Source: Chlamydiia bacterium (lineage in GTDB: Bacteria > Chlamydiota > Chlamydiia > Chlamydiales > SM23-39). Taken from it: a DNA stretch of 6,651 nt. Shown piece after piece: positions 1 through 5,904 of this stretch. The DNA lies in assembly GCA_016194825.1 (NCBI GenBank), contig JACQAR010000088.1:1-6651 (forward strand), given 5' to 3'. How positions within the stretch are numbered: the stretch's first letter is position 1; each line of letters starts with the position of its first letter. Both the position numbers and the translations under genes were made by a program. The notes below the pieces were generated by a model. The model did no database searches, was not told the DNA's origin, and saw nothing but the letters and a program-made list of their open reading frames with translations.

Positions 1-654
1 CGAGCCCAATGTGGTATAGAGAATGCTTAAGTACGTCAGCCAACCAGCGCGCTCATAGACACCCAAGAGCATTTCCCAGCCTTCTAAATACAGCGATGCG
101 CTCAGCAACAGAGGCCATGAAATCGTGCTTGCCCAAACGACCAAGCTCACCTGGTTGACCCGCCCCATCTTTTTGACCAAAACACTCCCCAGCCCCCAGC
201 AAAACGCCGCCGCCATCACGAATAAAAAACCCTCCCACGTCATCTCGCCGCCCATGTTCATCGCCACAAGAACAATGCCTAAAAAGGCGAGGCCAATCCC
301 TGCCAATTGCTGTTTCGAGAGTTTTTCTTTGAAGAACAAAAGTGCAAAAAACAGCGTAAAAAAGGCCTGAGTCTGTAATAAGACAGAGCCCATCCCAGCG
401 GGCATGCCTAAATACAGCCCGATGAACATCAGAGCAAATTGCAGTGCAAACATCACCACACCATACGTCAGGACCAGCCATCGATTGGCTTGCGGTGGTT
501 TACAGAAAAAGACAGCAGGAATGCTGATCAAAAAAAATCGAATGGCGCAAAGCAAAATAGGAGAGACATCGCGCAGCGCATATGAGACTGCGATGAAATT
601 GATGCCCCACACCGCTGCAATCAGGATACCGAGGACAATATGGAAGTTTCTCAT
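1..654 (-). CDS. eamA: EamA/DMT-family metabolite exporter, C-terminus cut off by window edge
   Basis: This is an inner-membrane drug/metabolite transporter, most like E. coli EamA, which exports O-acetylserine and cysteine. The 218 residues present start MRNFHIVLGI and contain about seven hydrophobic helices (roughly residues 4-24, 31-50, 60-82, 86-108, 117-132, 141-157 and 168-190). The family usually has ten in about 300 residues, so the last quarter lies outside the window. Stretches resembling EamA are VWGINF (15-20), the MPAGMGS...QAQ-like segment with QTQAFFT (84-100), KQQLAGI (114-120) and the start of the second EamA repeat, AAAFCWGLGS (138-147). The frame is open without a stop to base 1. 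The ATG lies 7 bases after the glycosyltransferase stop, with only a weak ribosome site, so the two are probably co-transcribed. The family call is firm; the cysteine/O-acetylserine substrate is only inferred from similarity remembered from E. coli. Confidence 0.8.
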   Translation of the reverse strand, partial: MRNFHIVLGILIAAVWGINFIAVSYALRDVSPILLCAIRFFLISIPAVFFCKPPQANRWLVLTYGVVMFALQFALMFIGLYLGMPAGMGSVLLQTQAFFTLFFALLFFKEKLSKQQLAGIGLAFLGIVLVAMNMGGEMTWEGFLFVMAAAFCWGLGSVLVKKMGRVNQVSLVVWASTISWPLLLSASLYLEGWEMLLGVYERAGWLTYLSILYTTLGS

Positions 655-661
655 GGAATCT

Positions 662-1690
662 TTATATTACCAGATAGGGGGCTGCCTTGGCAATGACCTC
701 CTCGGGCCCGATCTGCATGAGACAAAAAGGGACCTGGCATTTTCGCTTCAAACAAGGCATGCAAGTGGCACGACGGGCGACCACTTCGGCCCTTTGTACC
801 TGATAAGGTCCACACAGCTCCGGATCGGTCGAGGCATAGATCGCGATCACCGGCCGCTCGAGCGCCAGCGCTACATGCACAGGTCCCGTATCATTGCTGA
901 TCAAAAGCGCCATTTTTTCCAAGACAGCGGCAAATTGTCGCAAAGAAAGCCCCTGTTCCAAGATCCGACTGCCCGGGATTTTGGCGGCCAGCTGAGCCAT
1001 CAGATCCCTTTCTTCTTGTGTCCCTGTAATCAAAATTTGGCACTCATATTCTTTCTGCAGCCTATTGCCCACCTCGGCAAATGAACTAAGCGGCCACCGC
1101 TTGAAAACATCTTTGGACCCCGGGTGTATGGCCACCCAGCGATCTGCAATGTAAAGCGGCTTTACATTCCGTTTTTCCTCTTTAGTTAAGAAGAGCGAAA
1201 GGCGATGGTTGTGGACTTTGCCCCCGATGGCCTTAACCATGGCGAGTCTCCGCTCAATTTCATGTTGGCGGATGTTGGGCAGTGGCAGCGTCAGTAAATC
1301 GTCCAATCCCTTATTGAGCCCCGCTGTCCCCACAATCTGGCCGATGCCGGCAGCAACACAAAGAGGTAAGGGGAGGCGCTGCGAGGCGTGAAAAATGAGA
1401 GCTGTATCAAATGCTTTTCCCTTCCATTGTTTGTATAATCGCCACAGATTTTTCCACTCATAGAGTCGATCGACATTTGGATTGTGCTTCAAAAGCTCCA
1501 TGCCCACCCCACTGGTCACGACGGCGATATAGGCCTCTGGGAAGGATTGGCGCAGCGAGGCCAAAGCGGGTGTAGCCCAGAGCGTGTCGCCGAGTGCTGT
1601 TGTTGCCACTACCAAGATGCGGCGCGGGGGCCCACTCCGGTTTTTCTGGGAAAAGAATCTGAGAAAGAGACGGATCCAAAAGTTTTTCAA
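662..1690 (-). CDS. Family-9 glycosyltransferase (ADP-heptose:LPS heptosyltransferase type)
   Basis: A 342-residue GT-B glycosyltransferase of the WaaF/WaaC family (GT9), which adds heptose from an ADP-sugar to the lipopolysaccharide inner core at the cytoplasmic face. The N-terminal Rossmann strand and loop RILVVATTALGD (24-35) ends in the family's Gly-Asp pair. The C-terminal nucleotide-sugar domain has HPGS (189-192), KRWP (197-200) and the signature SNDTGPVH (265-272). A cysteine cluster follows (C310, C313, C318, C323), also seen in some GT9 proteins. The first 23 residues are basic and aromatic (KNFWIRLFLRFF) and may rest on the membrane. The start is a TTG; upstream in this frame I see no ATG, GTG or TTG before a stop, and no Shine-Dalgarno. 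It begins 14 bases after a terminator-like palindrome and precedes the exporter by 7 bases. The acceptor and sugar cannot be told from sequence, so no waa symbol is given. Confidence 0.88.
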   Translation of the reverse strand: MKNFWIRLFLRFFSQKNRSGPPRRILVVATTALGDTLWATPALASLRQSFPEAYIAVVTSGVGMELLKHNPNVDRLYEWKNLWRLYKQWKGKAFDTALIFHASQRLPLPLCVAAGIGQIVGTAGLNKGLDDLLTLPLPNIRQHEIERRLAMVKAIGGKVHNHRLSLFLTKEEKRNVKPLYIADRWVAIHPGSKDVFKRWPLSSFAEVGNRLQKEYECQILITGTQEERDLMAQLAAKIPGSRILEQGLSLRQFAAVLEKMALLISNDTGPVHVALALERPVIAIYASTDPELCGPYQVQRAEVVARRATCMPCLKRKCQVPFCLMQIGPEEVIAKAAPYLVI

Positions 1691-1728
1691 AGAACAGAGA
1701 ATAACAGAGCGGGAAATTTCCCGCTCTG
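1691..1728 (-). terminator. 24-bp perfect palindrome plus T-rich stretch, probable terminator
   Basis: Bases 1705-1728 read CAGAGCGGGAAA followed by its exact reverse complement. As RNA this folds into a stem of CAGAGCGGG with CCCGCTCTG around an AAAUUU loop. On the minus strand it begins 11 bases after the stop of the Inc-like gene and is followed by a T-rich run (TTATTCTCTGTTCT, 1704-1691). The plus-strand side has no T run, so it should act on leftward transcription. The glycosyltransferase start codon follows immediately, so the element could also serve as an attenuator or a symmetrical protein-binding site. Confidence 0.7.
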
Positions 1729-1739
1729 CAGTGGATGAG

Positions 1740-2090
1740 TTAGAGATATTTTTTTATTGCGTCAGTTGAAATGTATTTGGATAGGAAACGCGCACAAGGT
1801 GCCCAAGTAGTGAGTTTCTGTTTGAGCTCTTCTCCTGCAGGTTTAGTGGAGGCTTGGTAATACTCGCGCTGGACATTGTGTGCCACCCTGGCTGTTTCAT
1901 ACAGTCCCCAGGCCAATCCAACGCCTGCAAGTACAGAGAGTTTAGCAGCTACAATGCTCAAGAGAATGGTGCCTCCTGCGACAGCGACCACTTTGACTAT
2001 TTGGGCTTTTCCCATTTTCCCTTGGTCTGCGTTATTTGCGGCTGTCGGTGTAGTAAGAACGGATGCGATTGCATCTCCTATCGTTGTCAT
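1740..2090 (-). CDS. Small protein with bilobed hydrophobic domain, inclusion-membrane (Inc)-like
   Basis: I do not recognise this 116-residue protein by sequence. It has a polar, Thr/Ala/Asn-rich N-terminus (1-30) and then two adjacent hydrophobic lobes (about 31-49 and 51-67) separated by a single lysine at 50, suggesting a membrane hairpin. A charged, probably helical C-terminal tail follows (68-116, ending KKYL). The bilobed hydrophobic hairpin with a cytosol-facing tail is the hallmark used to predict chlamydial Inc proteins, which are secreted by type III secretion into the inclusion membrane; that role is inferred from shape only. The start is well supported by AGGAG at 2096-2100, five bases before the ATG. 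It lies 16 bases downstream of hemH, probably in the same transcript, and a hairpin terminator follows. It could equally be an ordinary small inner-membrane protein. Confidence 0.72.
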   Translation of the reverse strand: MTTIGDAIASVLTTPTAANNADQGKMGKAQIVKVVAVAGGTILLSIVAAKLSVLAGVGLAWGLYETARVAHNVQREYYQASTKPAGEELKQKLTTWAPCARFLSKYISTDAIKKYL

Positions 2091-2095
2091 ATAAA

Positions 2096-2100
2096 CTCCT
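2096..2100 (-). promoter_or_regulatory. Strong Shine-Dalgarno of the Inc-like gene
   Basis: On the minus strand AGGAG is followed by TTTAT and the ATG at 2090. It is the best ribosome site on this strand, where hemH and the glycosyltransferase have none visible, so the small protein may be made in larger amounts than its neighbours. It also fixes the start codon. Confidence 0.7.
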
Positions 2101-2106
2101 TGGTTA

Positions 2107-3072
2107 TTAAGGGAGCATGGAGCCTACATGATTCCTCAAAATCTGTCTACGAACAAGCCGAAAATTTTCTATAGTCTTTTGATAGCGAGCGATTTCCTGC
2201 AAACTCTCAAGCCAATATTTTTCTCGATTCAGTGCAGGGCAGCGGTACGCTGGGACCCCTTTTTGTGTGAGAGCGGCCACATACATCTCTTCGATTTCAA
2301 AGAGCGTCTCGATGTGATCCGAGGTAAAGCTAATCGGGATGATCACGACGGTGTGCTCTTTGTCGTTCCAGCTCTCGCAGACTTCATTGGTATAAGGCCG
2401 CAGCCACTCTCCTCGCCCAAATTTCGATTGATAGGCCAAAAGATGAGGGATGTCGGGGAAAGCGCGCATCACTGCTTGCACGGACCTTTCACACTGGGCT
2501 TGATACGGATCGCCGCGCTGTACAAACGCTTGCGGCAAGCCGTGCGCGGAAAACAAGAAAAAGGGCCGAGGGATATTGCGTCCTTGGACAAATTCTTTGA
2601 TTTTGCGCTGCCAGGAGGCGATGAACGCAGGGTGGTCACAGTAGGAGCCAACCCATTGTAATTTCCGCACCGTTTCTTTCCGTAGGTGTCTTTGAAAAAA
2701 GCGGGCGATGCTGCCCGTGGTGGCATACGAAAATTGCGGGAAGAGCGGTAGCACGGGGATTGTGGTTTCTCGGAGCGCCTCGATTGCAGAGAGAGAAGAC
2801 GCATGTGTACTGGGTAGATAGCGGTGGAAGACGACCGCTTTGAGATACGCACCGATCGCCTCCGTGTCCTCATAGATCGGCGATTTGTTCCCAATGGAGA
2901 CGTAATCGCTCACAATGCGCGCCGCTCGCTTCCTCGCAATCTTTTTGAACAGCCAACGGTGGAAAAAGGCGGGATACGGCGTCGCCACCACATCTTGATC
3001 CGAGAGCAATTCTTCTAAAAAGGGGGCAATTTCCTCCAGATTCCGAGGGCCTCCAAAATTGACCAAAATCAT
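2107..3072 (-). CDS. hemH: Ferrochelatase, last step of protohaem synthesis
   Basis: Ferrochelatase inserts Fe2+ into protoporphyrin IX to give protohaem. The 321-residue length is normal for bacterial forms. Visible family features in order: N-terminal strand ILVNFGGPR (2-10); an Arg-Tyr motif (HRYLP, 83-87); PQFSYATTGS (112-121), a glycine-containing loop of the porphyrin cleft; FSAHGLP (174-180), whose His177 is the expected metal-site histidine; YQSKFGRGEWLRP (214-226); and SFTSDHIETLFEIE (248-261), with Glu255 as the partner acidic residue. All key residues are present. The ATG at 3072 is the only usable start, since a stop (TAA) lies ten codons upstream in frame with no ATG, GTG or TTG between. 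There is no clear Shine-Dalgarno. It is divergent from the binding-protein gene, with 3 bases between the start codons, and is followed closely by the Inc-like gene. Confidence 0.96.
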   Translation of the reverse strand: MILVNFGGPRNLEEIAPFLEELLSDQDVVATPYPAFFHRWLFKKIARKRAARIVSDYVSIGNKSPIYEDTEAIGAYLKAVVFHRYLPSTHASSLSAIEALRETTIPVLPLFPQFSYATTGSIARFFQRHLRKETVRKLQWVGSYCDHPAFIASWQRKIKEFVQGRNIPRPFFLFSAHGLPQAFVQRGDPYQAQCERSVQAVMRAFPDIPHLLAYQSKFGRGEWLRPYTNEVCESWNDKEHTVVIIPISFTSDHIETLFEIEEMYVAALTQKGVPAYRCPALNREKYWLESLQEIARYQKTIENFRLVRRQILRNHVGSMLP

Positions 3073-3075
3073 GAA

Positions 3076-3843
3076 ATGAGGATGCGCAATTTCTACTTGT
3101 TATGCAATACTGTAAGCGTGCGTGTAGTTGTTTTATTCCTTTTGGCTCTTTTGAGCTGTTGTAGCGGCGGTCGTGGCGGCAGTGCGGTACGCTTAGGAGT
3201 CGACCCCAACTGGTATCCGCTCGATTTTGGCAACCAAGCTCCCTACATCAATGGGTTTGCCGAAGATTTTTTGATTGAAGCGGCGCACTTCATGGGGAGA
3301 GATTTTGTCCGGATCGCCGTCAATCCTGGCGATCTTCTAGAAGGGCTCCATACAGGCAAATACGATGCCATTTTGAGCTCGATGGCGTCTTATAATTTCA
3401 ATCTAGCCAAGTACGATTTTACAGAGAATTTTCTCCATTTAGGCCCGGTTCTCATCCAACCTGTGAATGCTCGCTATCAACACCTGAGCGATATCCATGG
3501 CGATCTTGTGGGGACGTTGACGAATGATCCCGCGATTTTGGTGCTCGAGAGTTACCCTGAGATTCTGCTGCGCGATTATCCTTCGATCCCAGAGCTACTC
3601 AATGCAGTGGTATCGGGAGAAATTGGGGCCGCTCTGCTCAATCGGATCCCCGCTGTGAATTATGTGCATGATCTCTATGAAGGCAAACTGAAAATCACAG
3701 GAGAGCCTCTGACAGGCTCAGGACTCCATCTCATTGCACTGAAAGGAAAACAGACCAAGCTCATCCAGCAATTCAATCGGACACTAGAATCGATGCAGGA
3801 AAAACAGCTGCCGCTTTTACTGAGAAAGTGGACGCTCCAGTAG
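3076..3843 (+). CDS. Family-3 solute-binding lipoprotein (amino-acid ABC transporter type)
   Basis: A predicted periplasmic binding protein tethered as a lipoprotein, of the SBP_bac_3 family that delivers polar amino acids to ABC importers. With this start it has 255 residues. A hydrophobic signal (about 17-27) ends at a lipobox-like LLSC with Cys28, or less likely Cys29. Family features are GVDPNWYPLDF (41-51), GFAEDF (60-65), KYDAILSSM (95-103), YDF (113-115), DLVGTL (143-148) and a C-terminal helix ending KWTLQ. Where amino-acid binders usually carry an arginine that grips the ligand carboxylate (T-x-x-R-x-x-x-x-D-F), this protein has Asn109, so its ligand may not be a standard amino acid. 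A GTG at 3118 would give a more typical compact signal peptide (MRVVVLFLLALLSC) and is a credible alternative; ATG 3082 is another. No permease or ATPase lies in the window. Its end overlaps the convergent gene by 27 bases. Confidence 0.85.
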   Translation: MRMRNFYLLCNTVSVRVVVLFLLALLSCCSGGRGGSAVRLGVDPNWYPLDFGNQAPYINGFAEDFLIEAAHFMGRDFVRIAVNPGDLLEGLHTGKYDAILSSMASYNFNLAKYDFTENFLHLGPVLIQPVNARYQHLSDIHGDLVGTLTNDPAILVLESYPEILLRDYPSIPELLNAVVSGEIGAALLNRIPAVNYVHDLYEGKLKITGEPLTGSGLHLIALKGKQTKLIQQFNRTLESMQEKQLPLLLRKWTLQ

Positions 3844-4443
3844 AGCGGCATTTGTGTAGATGGCCTGTCTGAATTGTGTCAAATACGGGCCATATTGAGG
3901 ACAATCTGCTGTGGCTAACAGTCTGGCTTGAGCGACTAAATTTTGGTTCGTTACCGGATTGATATAATCGGCGAGTAAGCAGAGATGGGCTTCCATGTGC
4001 TGATAGAGAGGTATGTGGCCCAGTCTATTGATTGTAGGGGTTAATGCCGACACAATCTCCGTTATATAGGATCGGATGCTAGAAAGTGCTTCATCTGAAA
4101 GCGCCCTTCGAGCGTCCCATGTATAACGAAAGGGTTCGTTGGAATTGGGTGCGATGCGACAGTAAGTGCTGTTGAGATAGGCAAACGCACGGTATCTGAG
4201 ATCGTCAATCCGTAGGTGTTGCTGGTTATTGCGCAACAGTATCGTCATCTGTAAGCAATAGCCCTCCATCGATGTAAAAGTCTGGGGGTAGTTCAGTATT
4301 TCTCTGGATAGCTGCTGCAGAACTATACGAAAGCCTCTTTCATCCTCCCGGCGAGCCGTTGGATAGAATGTCGAGGTGGAGATGGCATCTGTCTGCGACA
4401 GATCGTACGGGTTGGAGGCTCTGGAAGGTCTAATATTATTCAT
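3817..4443 (-). CDS. Unrecognised 208-residue protein
   Basis: I do not recognise this protein. The first 35 or so residues are polar and rich in Ser, Thr, Asn and Pro, without a hydrophobic signal. The rest (about 36-205) looks mostly alpha-helical and soluble, with Tyr and Leu spread throughout, four scattered cysteines (63, 95, 155, 181) and no membrane segment. A flexible Ser/Thr-rich start before a helical body is compatible with a type III secreted effector in a chlamydia-like organism, but that is a guess. A consensus-like promoter sits 10-38 bases before the ATG and no Shine-Dalgarno is seen, so translation may begin on a leaderless mRNA. Its 3' end overlaps the binding-protein gene by 27 bases in the opposite direction. 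The reality of the gene is supported by its length, its promoter and its position filling the gap between genes. Confidence 0.75.
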   Translation of the reverse strand: MNNIRPSRASNPYDLSQTDAISTSTFYPTARREDERGFRIVLQQLSREILNYPQTFTSMEGYCLQMTILLRNNQQHLRIDDLRYRAFAYLNSTYCRIAPNSNEPFRYTWDARRALSDEALSSIRSYITEIVSALTPTINRLGHIPLYQHMEAHLCLLADYINPVTNQNLVAQARLLATADCPQYGPYLTQFRQAIYTNAALLERPLSQ

Positions 4444-4452
4444 GACTAGTTA

Positions 4453-4481
4453 ATTATATTAAAAATACAAATAACAATCAA
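4453..4481 (-). promoter_or_regulatory. Sigma-70-like promoter of the 208-residue gene
   Basis: On the minus strand TTGATT (4481-4476) and a perfect TATAAT (4458-4453) are separated by exactly 17 bases of A+T-rich DNA. Transcription would start about 6-9 bases past the -10 box, at roughly 4447-4444, which leaves 0-4 bases before the ATG at 4443. The -35 box lies inside one copy of the 11-bp direct repeat. Confidence 0.6.
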
Positions 4482-4510
4482 CTATTAATTATAAGTCTCT
4501 AACAATCAAC
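4472..4510. repeat. 11-bp direct repeat in the divergent promoter island
   Basis: TAACAATCAAC occurs twice in the same orientation, at 4472-4482 and 4500-4510, 28 bases apart start to start, which is close to three helical turns. The left copy covers the -35 box of the leftward promoter and the right copy lies 16 bases before the -35 box of the rightward promoter. This placement suits an operator for a regulator acting on one or both divergent genes, though short repeats in A+T-rich DNA can arise by chance. The rest of the 146-base intergenic region (4444-4589) holds the two promoters and one ribosome site, and no gene. Confidence 0.4.
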
Positions 4511-4526
4511 ATATTGTATTTTTTCG

Positions 4527-4555
4527 TTGAATTTAATTAAAATAATTGATAGAAT
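4527..4555 (+). promoter_or_regulatory. Sigma-70-like promoter of the peptide/371-residue cassette
   Basis: TTGAAT (4527-4532) and TAGAAT (4550-4555) are separated by exactly 17 bases. The -35 box matches the consensus at four of six positions and the -10 box at five of six. The predicted start near 4562 leaves a leader of about 28 bases that contains a good ribosome site for the small peptide gene. Confidence 0.55.
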
Positions 4556-4579
4556 TATTTGTAAATTTAGTAAAATTAT

Positions 4580-4584
4580 GAGGA
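4580..4584 (+). promoter_or_regulatory. Shine-Dalgarno deciding the peptide start
   Basis: GAGGA lies five bases before the ATG at 4590. This favours 4590 over the in-frame ATG at 4578, which would place the site inside the coding region, and over the further upstream TTG at 4527, which falls in the promoter. Confidence 0.65.
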
Positions 4585-4589
4585 TAAAA

Positions 4590-4763
4590 ATGAAAAAAAG
4601 CAACGCAACGCAATCGTACGGCATCATGGGCAAGGTCCTGTGTGGCTGTGCTGGGGCGATCGTCGGATTCGTCCTGGGTGGTTTAGGGATCGCGATCTTA
4701 GGGATTCTCCCTGGTATTCTCCTAGGCCATCTTCTCGAAAAAACGGTTGTGGGCATCGTATGA
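4590..4763 (+). CDS. 57-residue glycine-rich hydrophobic membrane peptide
   Basis: A small protein starting MKKSNATQSYG. After a short basic/polar N-terminus, residues 14-49 are almost entirely hydrophobic and glycine-rich, with small-residue spacing (GCAGAIVG, LGGLGIAILG, PGILLG) typical of glycine-zipper helices that pack tightly in membranes. Pro41 divides the span, so it may be one kinked helix or a short hairpin. It ends with a polar turn (LEKTVVGIV). Its stop overlaps the next start as ATGA, which suggests translational coupling and a shared function. Glycine-zipper peptides include channel- or pore-formers, phage-holin-like and bacteriocin-like peptides and small Inc-like proteins; the sequence alone does not choose among these. 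There is no double-glycine leader of the usual bacteriocin type. A good ribosome site and an upstream promoter support it as a real gene. Confidence 0.72.
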   Translation: MKKSNATQSYGIMGKVLCGCAGAIVGFVLGGLGIAILGILPGILLGHLLEKTVVGIV

Positions 4764-5875
4764 TTGATGCTGCAGCTTATCGACTCTCTGTCTTGCTGCC
4801 GTATGCCCCTCAGGAAAGAGCGGGCAAGCAGCTGGGAAAATCGCTGGATGAATACCGCTTCATCCTCCACGTAGCGCGCGACGCACTTGGCCATTTGGTC
4901 GCAGGGCGTTTAGAACAATTTGATGCCTTAGTCGGAGAAAATGCCTGCCAAATCCGTGCCATCAAAATCGCCAGCATGGCGTCTCGAGATCTGTCACCCA
5001 TGCAGGCCCTGATCGAGAAAATTGATAGCGTCCTCTTAAAAATACCAACCCTCTCTCTCTCAGCTCATAAAACACTCACCTTGCAGCAGCTGATAGAGGC
5101 CAATGATTTGGATATTTCTTGTTCTGTGGATGTTCTGTTTGCGGTTGCATCCTATATTTTGTATGTCATGACCGATTTTGTGCATCCAGAAAAGATGCAA
5201 ACCCTCACGATTCAATCCAAAAAATCGAATTACAAACTATTAGATGTTCCTGCTGTCACAGTAACCAATACGTTCAAAGACTTCCTTGCTAAAAAAACAA
5301 AACAGTTCCTGTCTGCGGCATCCGTGCAATTTGTTCATGAGACAGCAGCTGCAGTAGGAGGCTCACAGCTCCAAGAGATACTACAAAGCAATGTCCGAGA
5401 TCACAATTCTTGGAAATGTGTGCCGATGTTTCGGGCATGCCAAGCCTTATTGTCTTTTGCCCAAAAGGAAAAAATTCCTCTGGTATTGCGCGTAAAATTT
5501 ATCCAGAACGAAGCGGATGGATACAAGTATGTGGAGGAAGATGGTCTGTATTTTACATCCGATGGTACCCAGTATGTCTGTTCTGATCAGCCGCCACAAT
5601 CTGCTGCTTGTACGATACAAGGCATTGCCCCAATCGCATCCAAAGGGGAGTGGAGAACAAAAATGTTAGAGCATGGGCCGGTCCCTGTTGTTTTGGCAGG
5701 TGCGGCCGACCATCGCCAATACCCGAATCCCGAGTATGGCATCGACCGTGTCGATCCAGAATATGAGGAGTATCAGGCCAAGGCTAAGGCTTGGGGGTGT
5801 GCCTTAGATAACCCGTCTCTTTTCTTTATCCAGCACGTTTACCCCACTACTTGCCGAGAAATCCCCAAAACATAA
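4760..5875 (+). CDS. Unrecognised 371-residue protein coupled to the membrane peptide
   Basis: I do not recognise this protein. It starts MIDAAAYRLS with no signal peptide. Residues 1-115 look helical. A hydrophobic stretch at about 122-140 (VDVLFAVASYILYVMTDFV) could be one membrane-associated or buried helix. Residues 160-235 are mixed helical, and residues 240-371 change character, with short strand-like segments (LVLRVKF, GLYFTSDGTQYVC) and then a Pro/Tyr/acidic-rich end (residues 319-340, YPNPEYG and DPEYEEYQ). No catalytic motif is evident. The ATG at 4760 overlaps the peptide stop as ATGA. The frame is open upstream to 4640, but that extension is Trp/Arg-rich shadow of the peptide gene and is not used. 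A terminator follows three bases after the stop, so it ends the cassette. The tight coupling suggests it works with, controls or neutralises the peptide, which is inference. Confidence 0.8.
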   Translation: MIDAAAYRLSVLLPYAPQERAGKQLGKSLDEYRFILHVARDALGHLVAGRLEQFDALVGENACQIRAIKIASMASRDLSPMQALIEKIDSVLLKIPTLSLSAHKTLTLQQLIEANDLDISCSVDVLFAVASYILYVMTDFVHPEKMQTLTIQSKKSNYKLLDVPAVTVTNTFKDFLAKKTKQFLSAASVQFVHETAAAVGGSQLQEILQSNVRDHNSWKCVPMFRACQALLSFAQKEKIPLVLRVKFIQNEADGYKYVEEDGLYFTSDGTQYVCSDQPPQSAACTIQGIAPIASKGEWRTKMLEHGPVPVVLAGAADHRQYPNPEYGIDRVDPEYEEYQAKAKAWGCALDNPSLFFIQHVYPTTCREIPKT

Positions 5876-5877
5876 CA

Positions 5878-5904
5878 CTCTGGTTGAGATCAGAGAGCAT
5901 TTTT
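5878..5904 (+). terminator. Probable rho-independent terminator of the cassette
   Basis: CTCTGGT (5878-5884), loop TGAG, ATCAGAG (5889-5895) form a seven-pair stem with one G-U pair, followed after four bases by TTTTT (5900-5904). It begins two bases after the stop of the 371-residue gene. The stem is only moderately strong, so termination may be partial, which matters because the next gene starts within the T-tract. Confidence 0.6.

Noticed and set aside
53..481. 142-residue minus-strand open frame
   Set aside because: It is an alternate frame within the EamA-type exporter. The exporter frame gives ordered membrane helices and family motifs, while this one gives Cys/Gly/Arg-rich noise.
404..1084. 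226-residue plus-strand open frame
   Set aside because: It lies antisense to the exporter and glycosyltransferase, both of which have clear family motifs, and its own translation is His/Arg-rich with no domain.
2128..2661. 177-residue plus-strand open frame
   Set aside because: It is antisense to hemH, whose catalytic residues are all intact in the opposite frame.
4488..4493. Second TATAAT on the minus strand as another promoter
   Set aside because: No -35-like sequence lies at suitable spacing upstream, and A+T-rich DNA gives such matches by chance.
4527..4589. Longer form of the small peptide starting at TTG 4527 or ATG 4578
   Set aside because: The TTG falls in the predicted -35 box, and the Shine-Dalgarno at 4580-4584 points to ATG 4590.
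4640..4759. N-terminal extension of the 371-residue protein back to an ATG at 4640
   Set aside because: The extra 40 residues are Trp/Arg/Pro-rich and lie wholly within the peptide gene in another frame. The ATGA overlap at 4760 is the better start.
4499..4894. 131-residue minus-strand open frame
   Set aside because: It is antisense to the peptide gene and the start of the 371-residue gene, and it crosses the A+T-rich promoter island.
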